Assembly: GCF_014203095.1 (NCBI RefSeq)
Contig: NZ_JACHIG010000001.1
Coordinates: 1,240,001 to 1,304,000 of the forward strand
From: Prosthecobacter vanneervenii
GTDB taxonomy: Bacteria > Verrucomicrobiota > Verrucomicrobiia > Verrucomicrobiales > Verrucomicrobiaceae
DNA length: 64,000 bases
Direction of reading: 5' to 3'
Both the position numbers and the translations under genes were made by a program. Positions within the stretch are counted from its first letter, which is position 1. Every line of letters starts with the position of its first letter. Positions 25,619 through 34,474 of the stretch are shown here, in pieces. The notes under the pieces are model-generated. The model worked only from the letters and a program-made list of their open reading frames with translations. It did no database searches and had not been told where the DNA came from.

Positions 25619-25964
25619 GTTTTGGAGAGGACTCAGGATACCCCATCGCCGCCCAGGGTCAAGGTGGTTCGGTGTCTGGTTCGTCCTCGTCCTCCTACTC
25701 GTCCTCGATCATTGAACTTCCGCCAGCGGATGAGGACTATGAATGGCGATGGGTGGTCGTGGGAAGAGGCCTTTGTGAGGCTTAGGGGACGCCTGAGCGC
25801 CGTTGACCTGGATAAAGTGGCAGTACCGAGGACGAGTTCGAGTAGGAGGACGAGGACGATGGCGCTTCGATGCCGCTTCTTGACCGCCTGCCCCTTGTTT
25901 GACCTCCTGACCTCCTCTTGACGCCTTGACCTTCCGCATTCGTCATTCACCTTCACCGCCCCTC
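25619..25964. other. Intergenic region between ssrA and cysS
   Basis: About 345 bp. Expected to hold the ssrA and cysS promoters, divergently oriented; neither could be placed confidently. It contains the inverted repeat 25682-25858 and, at 25940-25948, CATTCGTCATTC-like sequence resembling the terminal repeats at 49727-50043. No credible gene. Confidence 0.6.
25682..25858. repeat. Inverted repeat pair, 20 bp perfect, arms about 140 bp apart
   Basis: CGTCCTCGTCCTCCTACTCG (25682-25701) is the exact reverse complement of 25839-25858; the right arm carries a second overlapping register, GAGGACGAGTTCGAG, at 25828-25842. Form suggests a small palindromic element in the ssrA-cysS gap. Confidence 0.7.
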
Positions 25965-27371
25965 ATGTCCGCTCTGAAACTCCACGACACCCTCTCCCGC
26001 ACCGACCGCGCTGTCACGCCACTCGACGGCAAGACCCTGCGCTTTTACTGCTGCGGACCCACGGTGTACGGCCCGGCGCACATCGGCAACTTCCGCACCT
26101 TCGTGGCGCAGGACGTGATGCGCCGCGTGGTGGAGGCCTCCGGCACGCCCACCCTCCATGTGCGCAACATCACCGACGTGGACGACAAAACCATCCGCGA
26201 CTCACAGAAGGCGGGGCAGAGCCTCACCGACTTCACCCAGGGCTGGACGCAGAAATTCCACGCCGACTGCGCCGCGCTGAATCTGCTGCCCCCGCACGTG
26301 GAGCCCAGCGCCGTGGCGCACATCCCGCATCAGGTGGCCATGATCGAAAAGCTCATCTCCGGCGGCCACGCCTACGCCGCTGCGGATGGCAGCGTGTACT
26401 TCCGCGTGGCCTCCTTCAAAGACTACGGCCGCCTCAGCCACCTGGAAGACCGCGAGCTGCGCCTCGGTGCCAGCGAGGCCGCCAGCGCCACCGACAGCGA
26501 CGAATATACCAAGGACTCGCTCACCGACTTTGCCCTCTGGAAAGCCCGCAAGCCCGAAGACGGCGCCAACTACTGGCCCAGCCCCTGGGGCGAAGGCCGC
26601 CCCGGCTGGCACCTGGAGTGCAGCGCCATGATTCTCGAATACCTCGGCGAGGACTTCGACCTGCACAGCGGCGGCGTGGACCTCATTTTCCCGCATCATG
26701 AAAACGAGATCGCCCAGAGCTGCTGCAGCACGCACGGGAAATTCGCGCATCACTGGATGCACGTGGCCCACCTGATGGTGGACGGCGGCAAGATGAGCAA
26801 GAGCATCGGCAATCTCTACACGCTGGCCGATCTGGCCGCGCGCGGCTACACCGCCGCCGAGGTGCGCTACGTGCTCATCTCCGGCCACTACCGCGCCCCG
26901 CTGAATTTCACCATGCACAGCCTGGACTCCGCACGTCAGGCCCTGCAAAAGCTGGCCAAGGCGGACAAGGCACTCGCCGCCGTCTCCCCTGCCCTCTCCG
27001 CTGCAAACTCTGCCGGCCCCTTTGCCGAAGCCTGGGAGGTGCTGCTCAATGACCTCAACGTCCCCGGCGCCATGGGCGGCATCTTTGGCGTGCTGAACAA
27101 GCTCAAGCCCGCCGCGCTCTCCGCCGACGAAGCCGCCGCCGCACGCAGCGGACTGCACTTCATGCTCGGCGCCCTCGGCATCGTGCTGCCCCCCGTGGCC
27201 GACGACGCCGTGGCCGACGTGCCCGCCGAGATCCAGGCCAAAGCCCAGCAGCGCTGGGACGCCAAGCAGGCCAAAGACTGGGCCGCCGCCGACACGCTGC
27301 GCAAAGAACTCGAAGCCGCCGGCTGGCTCATCAAGGACAGCAAGGAAGGTTTTACCGTCGTGCCGAAGTGA
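25965..27371 (+). CDS. cysS: Cysteinyl-tRNA synthetase
   Basis: 468 residues, the standard length. Start at 25965 gives [15 protein letters not shown], the usual CysRS N-terminus. Class I signatures: HIGN (39-42) in [11 protein letters not shown] and KMSKS (276-280). The zinc-site Cys (FYCCGPTV, Cys29/30), HLECSAM and [10 protein letters not shown] are present. It charges tRNA-Cys in the cytosol. The last ten codons ([10 protein letters not shown], stop) form part of a 71-bp unit repeated three more times just downstream, but the gene itself looks intact. Confidence 0.97.
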   Translation: MSALKLHDTLSRTDRAVTPLDGKTLRFYCCGPTVYGPAHIGNFRTFVAQDVMRRVVEASGTPTLHVRNITDVDDKTIRDSQKAGQSLTDFTQGWTQKFHADCAALNLLPPHVEPSAVAHIPHQVAMIEKLISGGHAYAAADGSVYFRVASFKDYGRLSHLEDRELRLGASEAASATDSDEYTKDSLTDFALWKARKPEDGANYWPSPWGEGRPGWHLECSAMILEYLGEDFDLHSGGVDLIFPHHENEIAQSCCSTHGKFAHHWMHVAHLMVDGGKMSKSIGNLYTLADLAARGYTAAEVRYVLISGHYRAPLNFTMHSLDSARQALQKLAKADKALAAVSPALSAANSAGPFAEAWEVLLNDLNVPGAMGGIFGVLNKLKPAALSADEAAAARSGLHFMLGALGIVLPPVADDAVADVPAEIQAKAQQRWDAKQAKDWAAADTLRKELEAAGWLIKDSKEGFTVVPK

Positions 27372-27624
27372 GGCTGCGAAAGCACGAGCGCAAATTTGGA
27401 CTGCGGTCGCGCAAGGAAGGCTTCACCGTGGTGCCAAAGTGAGGCTGCGAAAGCACGAGCGCAAATTTGGACTGCGGTCGAGCAAGGAAGGCTTCACCGT
27501 GGTGCCGAAGTGAGGCTGCGAAAGCACGAACGCAAATTTGGACTGCGGTCGAGCAAGGAAGGTTTTACCGTGGTGCCGAAGTGAGGCTGGGAAAGCCCGA
27601 GCGCAAATTTGGACTGCGGTCGCG
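27341..27624. repeat. Four tandem copies of a 71-bp unit containing the cysS 3' end
   Basis: Copies start at 27341, 27412, 27483 and 27554, each beginning CAAGGAAGG and ending with a TTTGGACTGCGGTCG segment. Copy 1 holds the last codons and stop of cysS. Because 71 is not a multiple of 3 the copies fall in different frames. The second half of each unit matches the left arm of the dispersed repeat family at 37.0, 41.4, 51.3 and 61.1 kb. Confidence 0.95.
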
Positions 27625-27700
27625 CAGTGAGGCACGAACGAAGCTACCGCTTTCGAGCGTCTCGTGGCGTGCGTGAGGTCAGCAGCCCCCACGCACCCAG
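27580..27700. repeat. Dispersed palindromic repeat family 1, degenerate copy
   Basis: TGCGGTCGCGCAGTGAGGCA and GAACGAAGCTACCGCTTTCG, the forward arm of family 1, joined directly to the inner end of the reverse arm (CGAGCGTCTCGTGGCG). It continues from the 71-bp tandem array. Confidence 0.75.
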
Positions 27701-28298
27701 CACAAGGTAGGGCGCTTGGTCCTCCAAGCGCCGTCGAACGTCTCGCAGCCCGCGCACGCTCCCCCCAGCCCCCGCGCACCCATAGCCCGCTCACTCACCA
27801 ACAGTCGCGGCTCCCTGCGAAAACCAATCCCTCCCAGCTCTCCCGCGTGGGCGCCAGCCTAGTGATCCGCACAACGCGAAGCCAGCCGAAGGCAATCCTC
27901 TGTGCGGCTCGATATACCCAGCGTTCTCACAGCCCCTTGGCATTCGCGCGTTTTTCTACGTGAAATAGCAAGCCTGTGCCGCCTGCTTTTTTGCATGCTT
28001 CCTGCATGACAAGAAATGAGCGCTGGATTCTGCGCTGCATGTTGTGGCTTGTTCATCAGGGTGCTTGCGTGCCGCACAGAGGACTGTGCGGACCACTATG
28101 CGGAGCCTTCCTTCGCATGCCTCGCGGCCTTCGCCCACCGTCCGGCCCACGGAAAGCGGTAGCTCCGTTCGTGCCTCACTGCGCGACCGCACTCCATATT
28201 CTGAGGTGCCCCCCATCTCGTTTTGTTTTGCTTTTTTCCGCAGGTCCGCAGAAAAAGCTGCGTTTATCTGCTCTCTCATTCCACCCACCACTCCGACC
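27625..28298. other. Gene-free repeat region between cysS and the DUF1080 gene
   Basis: Apart from family 1 and 2 repeats nothing coding is recognisable. A reverse-oriented half copy of family 1 (AAAGCGGTAGCTCCGTTCG to GCGCGACCGCACTCC) sits at about 28142-28190. The open frames here are repeats read through and do not look like proteins. Confidence 0.65.
27861..28097. repeat. MITE-like element, family 2, copy A (237 bp)
   Basis: The left end AGTGATCCGCACA...TCCTCTGTGCGG (27861-27907, with 22 bp between the two parts) is the inverted counterpart of the right end CCGCACAGAGGACTGTGCGG followed by ACCACT (28072-28097). No ORF inside that looks genuine. A second copy lies at 31933-32132. Confidence 0.7.
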
Positions 28299-28904
28299 AT
28301 GAAACGCATCGCCGCCCTCTGCCTCGCCCTCGCCACTCTCCCACTGCATGCCGAGGACTGGCAGCCTGAGGCGGGCTTCACCTCCCTCTTCAATGGCAAG
28401 GACCTCACCGGCTGGTGCTTCCGCGAGAAAACCAAGAAGGACGATCCGAACCCCGGCGCCATCACCGCCAAGCACGATGGCAAGACCGAGGCCGCCGATG
28501 CGGGCAAGTACATCGTCAAGGACGGCGTCATCGCCGTGACCTTCCCCACCGAGATGGACAAGCTCACCGGCCAGCTCTACACCGTGGCCGAGTTCCCCAA
28601 GAACTTCATCCTTAAGCTCGAATTCCGCGCCAGCGTGAACGCCGACAGCGGCATCTTCATCCGCAAGCCCCAGCTCCAGTGCCGCGACTACCTGGTGGCC
28701 GGCCCCTATAAAGAACTGAAAGCCTACAAGCCCCAGGAGTGGAACCAGATCGAAGTCACTGTGAAAGACGGCGTGGCCCACTGCACCTGCAACGGCGAAG
28801 TCCTAGAAGACGCTCTCAAGCTCCCCGCCACCGGCCCCATCGGCCTGGAGGGAGACCGCGGCGTGATGGAGTACCGGCATATCCAGATCAAGGAAGTGCC
28901 GTGA
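28299..28904 (+). CDS. Secreted DUF1080 (3-keto-disaccharide hydrolase-like, LamG-fold) protein
   Basis: 201 residues. Start at 28299 (MKRIAALCLALATLPLHA) gives a clean signal peptide; the frame is open further upstream but that is repeat DNA. The mature part opens with GFTSLFNGKDLTGWCF, the signature of DUF1080, and continues NFILKLEFRASVNADSGIFI and DRGVMEYRHIQIKEV, both typical. The fold is a concanavalin-like jelly roll; some members hydrolyse 3-keto-glycosides. It acts outside the cytoplasm. It stands alone, followed by an AT-rich inverted repeat. Confidence 0.88.
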   Translation: MKRIAALCLALATLPLHAEDWQPEAGFTSLFNGKDLTGWCFREKTKKDDPNPGAITAKHDGKTEAADAGKYIVKDGVIAVTFPTEMDKLTGQLYTVAEFPKNFILKLEFRASVNADSGIFIRKPQLQCRDYLVAGPYKELKAYKPQEWNQIEVTVKDGVAHCTCNGEVLEDALKLPATGPIGLEGDRGVMEYRHIQIKEVP

Positions 28905-28934
28905 GAGGAGAAGTGAGCGAGGGGGATGCGGGCA

Positions 28935-29029
28935 GATTTACGATTTTTGATTAATTATTTGGCTGAGACCGCCATGCACTCCGGCTCTGAAATCATCAAT
29001 CGTAAATCATAAATCATAAATCATAAATG
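28935..29029. repeat. AT-rich inverted repeat plus AAATCAT tandem repeats
   Basis: GATTTACGATTTTTGATT (28935-28952) pairs with AATCATCAATCGTAAATC (28991-29008). From 29004 the heptamer AAATCAT is repeated about 3.5 times. It lies 30 bp past the DUF1080 stop, where it might end transcription, but lacks a proper T-run. Confidence 0.65.
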
Positions 29030-29095
29030 CCCCCGCCTCCGTGCTAGATAGGCTCCTCGGCGGTGGTATCAATATTGAGCCTCTCTGGCAGCCCG

Positions 29096-29166
29096 CCCCC
29101 CATCCCCCAGCGAAAAACCTCTACCGCCGCGAATTTCCCGGCGACCTCGGCATCTCCGCCGTGGCG
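29096..29166 (+). pseudogene. Fragment of a DUF1552 gene 5' end
   Basis: About 70 bp nearly identical to 30482-30551, the start region and first 18 codons of the DUF1552 gene (AAAAACCTCTACCGCCGCGA then GACCTCGGCATCTCCGCCG). The ATG has become GCG and a stop follows soon after, so it cannot be expressed. It lies between the DUF1080 gene and the serine protease. Confidence 0.8.
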
Positions 29167-29210
29167 GATGAATAGGCGCAGGCAGCAGGCGGAGGCAGGA
29201 CACACCCAGA

Positions 29211-30161
29211 TCAGCGGGCCCCAGAACTCTCACGTTTTCCAGCCAGAAAGAAAAACGCCCGGTGCCGCGCCCGGTGCTTCTCAATGAGCGATTGAATCCA
29301 CGCGGAGTCGGGAGCCACGGAAATGCCGCGATAATGCCGCATCTTGTCACGCCCGAGCTCGAAGCTGGCCCGCGTGTTGATCCCGAGCACCAGACCGTGC
29401 TTTTCGATCAACGGGCCGCCGCTGTCTCCGGGTGTCAGCTCCGCAGTGTGCTCCAGCGGCCGCCAGCGGGCACCGGGAGGATTTGCCATCACGGGGCCCA
29501 GGCGGGTCACTGAGCCGCCACTGTAGGCGATCACAGGGCGTTTCTCGCTCGCATTCCCGCAGGTAAAGATCTGCGAGCCGTTTTTCAGTTCGTCAAATCC
29601 AGCGAGCTTGTAAGTCTGGTACGGCGTCACGGGAGCGTGGATCAGGGTGAGATCGGGCTCGCCCTTTTCGACGCGACCGCGCCAGACAATGTCCGGCGTC
29701 AGGCAATGGAGCTCGCCGTCCGAAGCCAGGGCGACAAGGGCAAGCCTGGGCCTGTGCGCGCAATGACTCGCGGTCAGGAAATAGCCATCCGATGTCACCG
29801 GCACCGCCATGCCTTTGCCCAGCGCGCCTTTCGTCTCCGCGACAATCTCAAAGGTTTTTGACCTGTCTGTCTCCGCGCTTTTGACGAGGGTCACGTCCAT
29901 GGCGCTGCGGGACTGAAACAAGACCGCCCACCGGAGGGCCGCATAGTCCAGCGCCCTGGCGTCTCCGATCTTCCGATGTGTCCATTCCCTGAGGCCGGCA
30001 GGCCGCCGTGCATTCAAAATGGCCGTGGCGCGCTGCATATCCCGTTGGCTCAGCGGCAGCGCCTCGGGCTCTGCCATGCGGCCACCGCGAAAAGGGACGC
30101 ACGATTCGAGCAGGGCTCCCACGCTCAGAATGCCCAAGGCCTGAAAAAAAGAGAACCTCAT
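29211..30161 (-). CDS. Trypsin-like serine protease, exported
   Basis: 316 residues from the ATG at 30161; that start gives a hydrophobic signal (MRFSFFQALGILSVGALLESC) with a poor lipobox-like end, and an ATG at 30254 would add 31 polar residues. The triad is visible: TASHC (His133), GEPDLTL (Asp170) and GDSGGP (Ser247). Spacing fits the chymotrypsin/trypsin-like S1 family, close to stress-type or V8-like bacterial proteases. No PDZ domain, so not a typical DegP. It probably cleaves proteins in the periplasm or at the membrane. It is divergent from DUF1552. Confidence 0.82.
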   Translation of the reverse strand: MRFSFFQALGILSVGALLESCVPFRGGRMAEPEALPLSQRDMQRATAILNARRPAGLREWTHRKIGDARALDYAALRWAVLFQSRSAMDVTLVKSAETDRSKTFEIVAETKGALGKGMAVPVTSDGYFLTASHCAHRPRLALVALASDGELHCLTPDIVWRGRVEKGEPDLTLIHAPVTPYQTYKLAGFDELKNGSQIFTCGNASEKRPVIAYSGGSVTRLGPVMANPPGARWRPLEHTAELTPGDSGGPLIEKHGLVLGINTRASFELGRDKMRHYRGISVAPDSAWIQSLIEKHRARHRAFFFLAGKRESSGAR

Positions 30162-30494
30162 AGGCCGATCCGCCGCCCTCGGTTGAGAAGAAACAGGATG
30201 TCCTGACGATTCTGCAGAGCCGAAGTGATTTTGATGATCGTTTTCATTGCTCAATTTCTCTGCACGTCATCCACTTCAAAGACACAGCCACGCGTATTAC
30301 CGGCAGCGTCTTTGAATAGCGAGACAAATCCGCACGGAAGCATGCTCCACTCACGCCAAGCGCCCGCTTTTCTCCTTCTGGGAGGCTGTGGCTGACGCAG
30401 CCCCGTATTATGCTTGAGTTTCACCCCCGTACGGCCATGAGGTGTGCGCAAGATGCGCCGCTGCGTGGCGTAGCTTTCATACCCCCATCCCCCC
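30162..30494. other. Divergent promoter region between the serine protease and DUF1552 genes
   Basis: About 330 bp. Nothing coding is recognisable; if the protease starts at the earlier ATG (30254) the gap shrinks to 240 bp. No clear promoter elements could be fixed. Confidence 0.45.
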
Positions 30495-31811
30495 ATGAAA
30501 AACCTCTACCGCCGCGAATTTCTCCGCGACCTCGGCATCTCCGCCGGGGCGCTGCCGTTTCTTGCCGGGCTGCCCAGTCTGACGGGTGCGCCCACGCCGC
30601 AGCGGAAGCAGAGGCTCATCATCATGTTTTCGCCGAACGGCACGCTGCCGAATGAGTTCTGGCCGGACCAGGAAGGGGCGGACTTCAGCTTCAAGTCCAT
30701 CCTCAAGCCGCTGGAGGCATTCAAGGACAAGATGCTCATCCTCCACGGCATCGCCAACAAGGTGAAGGGCGATGGCGACAGCCACATGCGCGGCATGAGC
30801 TGCCTCCTAACCTGCGACGAACTGCTCAAGGGCAACATCATGGGCGGCGGCGGCAATCCCGCCGGCTGGGCCAGCAGCATCTCCATCGACCAGGAGCTGA
30901 AAAACTTCCTGCAAAGCCGCAAGGAAACCAAAACCCGCTTTGGCTCGCTGGAATTCGGCGTGGCCGTGCCGGAGCGCGCCGATCCCTGGACCCGCATGTG
31001 CTACGCCGGCGGCAACCAGCCCGTGGCCCCCATCGACGACCCGCACCAGATTCTCAAAAAGGTGTACGGCAAGATGAAGGACAAGGACAGCCTCGTCAGC
31101 ATCCTGGATGACGTGCGCGACGACCTGAAACGCATCTCCTCCAAGCTCAGTGCGCGCGACAAAGCCCTGCTGGACCAGCACATGACCCTCGTCCGCAGCA
31201 TGGAGCAGGACCTTGCCGAAGCCGACAAGCAGGGCAAGCTGGCCCACCCCGTGCCGCAGGTGGACCCCAGCATCGAGCTGGTGAACGACAACACCCCGCA
31301 GATCAGCCGCATCCAGATCGATCTCCTCGTCAACTCCCTGGCCAACGACATGGCGCGCATCGGCACTCTGCAGTACATGCGCAGCGTGGGCATGGCGCAG
31401 ATGCGCTGGCTCGGCGTGGAGGAGGGCCACCACTCCCTCTCCCACGACCCCGACGACAAGAAGGACAGCTACGAAAAGCTGCTCAAAATCAACACTTGGT
31501 TCGCCGGAGAATTCGCCTACCTGGCCAAGCGCCTCAGCGAGACCCCCGAAGCCACCGGCGGCGGCAGCATGCTGGACAACACCCTGCTCGTCTGGACCAA
31601 CGAACTCGGCAAGGGCAACACCCACACCCTGGACAACATCCCCTACATCATGATCGGTGGCGGATGCGGATTCAAGATGGGCCGCAGCCTCAAGTTTGAC
31701 AAAGCCGCCCACAACCGCCTCTGGATGGCCGTGGCTCAGGGCATGGGCCACGACCTGCAGACCTTTGGCAAAAAGGAGCTGTGCGAGGGCGGCGCGCTGG
31801 CCCTGAGCTAG
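30495..31811 (+). CDS. DUF1552 domain-containing protein (unpaired)
   Basis: 438 residues with a twin-arginine-type leader (YRREFLRDLGISAGALPFL). The mature part (KQRLIIMFSPNGTLPNEFWP, KMLILHGIANKV, GVEEGHHSLSHD, NTLLVWTNELGKGNTHTLDN) fits DUF1552. Unlike the copy at 7046-8320 no DUF1592/DUF1588 cytochrome gene is beside it; a small copy of its own 5' end lies upstream at 29096. Role unknown, presumably exported by Tat. Confidence 0.87.
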   Translation: MKNLYRREFLRDLGISAGALPFLAGLPSLTGAPTPQRKQRLIIMFSPNGTLPNEFWPDQEGADFSFKSILKPLEAFKDKMLILHGIANKVKGDGDSHMRGMSCLLTCDELLKGNIMGGGGNPAGWASSISIDQELKNFLQSRKETKTRFGSLEFGVAVPERADPWTRMCYAGGNQPVAPIDDPHQILKKVYGKMKDKDSLVSILDDVRDDLKRISSKLSARDKALLDQHMTLVRSMEQDLAEADKQGKLAHPVPQVDPSIELVNDNTPQISRIQIDLLVNSLANDMARIGTLQYMRSVGMAQMRWLGVEEGHHSLSHDPDDKKDSYEKLLKINTWFAGEFAYLAKRLSETPEATGGGSMLDNTLLVWTNELGKGNTHTLDNIPYIMIGGGCGFKMGRSLKFDKAAHNRLWMAVAQGMGHDLQTFGKKELCEGGALALS

Positions 31812-31932
31812 GGCCCCCGCGGCCACAAGGCGCCGGGGTCTCCTGACCCCATGCCTGGCACACACCTCCCACCCGCCGCTCTTCCTCCCCACCCGGCCCA
31901 TACACGCCCAGCGCCTAGGCGCGCGCCCCCAA

Positions 31933-32132
31933 AGTGGTCCGCACAACGCGAAGCCAGCCGAAGGCAATCCTCTGTGCGGTTAGTGAGCCCCCTGAACTGC
32001 TAGACATGAGCGAGCTTCGTAGAAACCCAATGCTGATTGTCTGATGTTGTGGTGAAGGGCCTGCGCGGAGGGTGTGGGCAGAGAAGCACGTACTGGGCAG
32101 CGCGTGCCGCACAGAGGACTGTGCGGACCACT
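31933..32132. repeat. MITE-like element, family 2, copy B (200 bp)
   Basis: Left end AGTGGTCCGCACA...TCCTCTGTGCGG (31933-31979) and right end CCGCACAGAGGACTGTGCGG plus ACCACT (32107-32132) are nearly identical to those of copy A at 27861-28097. The middle differs from copy A and does not code. It occupies most of the gap between DUF1552 and the small gene at 32281. Confidence 0.72.
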
Positions 32133-32280
32133 TTGCTGGCGCATGCTCGTGTAACCCAGAAGCATGTCTGCTCCCCAGCCCCGCCAAGACTCGAATCGCC
32201 CTGCCCCTCCTCCCGCCTTGGCGAGGAATCCTTAACCTCTCCAAAACAAACAACTGTTTACTTGAACAGCATTCAAATGA

Positions 32281-32589
32281 ATGCATACTTGCGGAATGAG
32301 ACACAGCATCCACGATATTTGCGAAATGGCATCAGCAATCGGCGGCACTCAAATCGCCGCCCGGCAATGGCTGGAAGCAGGCTTTTCCCCTGGCGATGCC
32401 GCCGCCTACACGCGCGCCGGATGCTTTGATGTGGACCGCACGGCCAAGCTCAAGGAAGCCCAAATCGCCCCCCACCTGCTGGCCTCCAGCGGCCTGGCCT
32501 GGGACTACTGCAGTGGCTGCGTAACGCTGACAGAGTTGCAAAGACTCATCGTCCCAGATACCCGGGGCTGCGCTCTGCTGCTCAACTAA
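32281..32589 (+). CDS. Small hypothetical protein
   Basis: 102 residues; M6 (32296) and M16 (32326) are alternative starts. The centre reads QWLEAGFSPGDAAAYTRAGC then FDVDRTAKLKEAQIAPHLL, two helical units with the pattern aGfsPxdAaxyxxaGxfdxdxaxxLkxa, like short helical repeats seen in plasmid- and phage-borne proteins of unknown function. Four cysteines lie in the C-terminal half. No functional partner is nearby. Coding status is moderately supported by this internal pattern. Confidence 0.4.
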   Translation: MHTCGMRHSIHDICEMASAIGGTQIAARQWLEAGFSPGDAAAYTRAGCFDVDRTAKLKEAQIAPHLLASSGLAWDYCSGCVTLTELQRLIVPDTRGCALLLN

Positions 32590-33070
32590 GGTCTAGTCTC
32601 AGGCTCTTGCCAGGAGCAAGAGCGTGCCGCTCATATGCACCAATGTGGAACGATTGCATCGTTTCACCTTCAAGTCACTCGACAGGCGGACTGCTATGGC
32701 ATCATGCCAAAAAAGCGGCTGCCCCATGATTCAAGAAACGCTTTAATCGTTAGTTTTTAATTACCCCAACTCAGGGAGTGAAACTCCCCTTTGCGCAGTC
32801 CAAACGTAGTGCCCTGCACCATTTGGTAACTTTTCGCCCGTTTCACAATTCCGCACCTCATTGAGGATCAATACGCACATCGGTGACTCAGGAGCCAATA
32901 CACTCTGAGCCGTTGAAAGGGGCAGGATGGAGGCACGCCGTTGAAACCACCGGGGCGTGTCGAGCCCTGAGATCTGCCACTCAAGCTCCAGCATCATCCC
33001 AAGTTCTCATCACGCCCCCTGAGCTGATCTTGTTGGAGGCGGCAAGCGGAGCCGTGACTCAGCACACCCA

Positions 33071-33097
33071 TAATGAAACGCTTATTTCGTTTCATTA
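33071..33097. repeat. Perfect 10-bp inverted repeat
   Basis: TAATGAAACG (33071-33080) and CGTTTCATTA (33088-33097) with a 7-nt spacer. Related GAAACG/CGTTTC dyads occur at 32650, 32737, 33597, 33762 and 33920. Confidence 0.7.
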
Positions 33098-34138
33098 AAG
33101 GCCGCATTCCCACGGAATTCACCGCTAGCGGACGCAGCCGGTCATCCAGTATCCGGGGCATTCCTGCCCCGTCTGATCAAACGCCGCAGCAGCCCAACCA
33201 TGCCCAAGCCAGGACCCGACTGGCAGCCGCTAGCCATTGCTGCATCTCGAATTGTAACGTTTTACCCGTTTCTATAACCAGCACCTCCCAAGCCATCCAC
33301 CGGCAAAACCCACCCACTCTCAGCGCCCCCAAAGCAAGATATGGTTCCCACCTCTCCCACAGCCTTCGGCACCTGCAACCCATCCCTTCGGATCCTGGAT
33401 GAGACAGCGTGGGGGCTGTATTTCGGATAACGCCCAGCCAGCCACTTCATCGTTTCCACCCACGCGGCAGCCACGCTGGGGACTGATCGCAGGCATCATC
33501 TCGGGCCTGTGACGGGCACCGGTCGGAATGGACAAGTTACTCACCTTGCGGACTGAAACGAGAGCGGCCCCATTGTAATGATAGAAAGGTTTGAAAAACG
33601 TTATCATTGATGCTTAAACGATTCATTACCAATCTTGTGAATAAGAACCCTCAGGCATCACAGCGTTACATAAAAGTTACTGATGGCAGCAAATCCCAGG
33701 AAAGCTGCAGACTGTTCACAGACTAACAAGCTGTGAATACTTCCCCTTTGGAACGCCTCAAGAGTAACGTTTTTAACGATACACTTTCCTCAATTCTCGC
33801 CTCGTCCTTGCCCAGCAATCGCAGGCCGGAGCGGCTCGGCACCCAAGGAAAGGGCAGCAGTGAGGGTGTCGGGTGTGCGGATCAGGAATGAGCGGAGGCT
33901 TGTCAGGGACGACCCCAAAACGTTACCATAATATCGTTTCATTTTACCCCAAGCTAAGGAGAACACAGGACGTGCGATGGCGCTCTCGGAGAGAGCGCAC
34001 CACTCCGCGCCGGGCGGCAGTGGGCTGGGGGGCCTGCGGGAGGCGGCTGCTTGGGGACAAGCAGCCCAACCCTGCTCCCGGCATGCGCCGCGCACCTGGG
34101 TGCTTGGGAAGGGGGGCTATCTCCGGCCCGCTGTCTGG

Positions 34139-34290
34139 CGGAGGGGGATCGTCCCGATCCCTCACGCTCTCGCAATACCCCGCATTCTCGCCTTTCCACA
34201 AAACCGAGCCTCCCGCCCCTCCCAGCGCCCGCGCGTCTCCGCGAAGCCGCTGCAGGTAGGGGGATCAAGATGATCACCCTCCGTCGGCAC
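34139..34290. repeat. GATC-centred dispersed repeats, family 3 (two short forms)
   Basis: GGGGGATCGTCCCGATCCCT at about 34141-34160 and GGGGGATCAAGATGATCACC at about 34259-34278. The same two palindromic cores recur around 39.57, 39.63, 42.18, 56.47 and (diverged) 63.75 kb. Confidence 0.6.
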
Positions 34291-34474
34291 GCGCCTCAGC
34301 CTTCAGACCCATTTTCATCGCATCAGGGTATGAGAGAGCCCGCCGGCTGGAGAGCGGCGTCGCCCCCGGCTTGGGGACGGGCAGCCCCGCCTGAGATGCC
34401 CTCCCCTGCCCCGGCCTGCATCTTCCTGCCAACCTTTGCTGGACACCGCAGCCGCCTCCGCTAAGGCAGAAGGC

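Larger units (their letters stand above)
32590..34474. other. 1.9-kb region without a convincing gene
   Basis: Base composition is mixed: AT-rich patches before about 33.97 kb, very GC-rich after it. A short minus-strand frame at 32761-32997 is the only one that looks remotely protein-like (MMLELEWQISGLDTPRW). The patch from 32650 to 33960 carries several short dyads of the form AACG...CGTT, including a perfect 10-bp pair at 33071-33097. From 34130 there are copies of the GATC-centred repeat family 3. I see no RNA gene or transposase. Confidence 0.5.

Noticed and set aside
25633-25956. Minus-strand frame of 107 codons in the ssrA-cysS gap
   Set aside because: Composition follows the inverted repeat, there is no family motif, and a gene here would collide with the cysS promoter region.
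27341-27624. CRISPR array
   Set aside because: The 71-bp units are contiguous repeats without spacers, and include the cysS 3' end; no cas genes are present.
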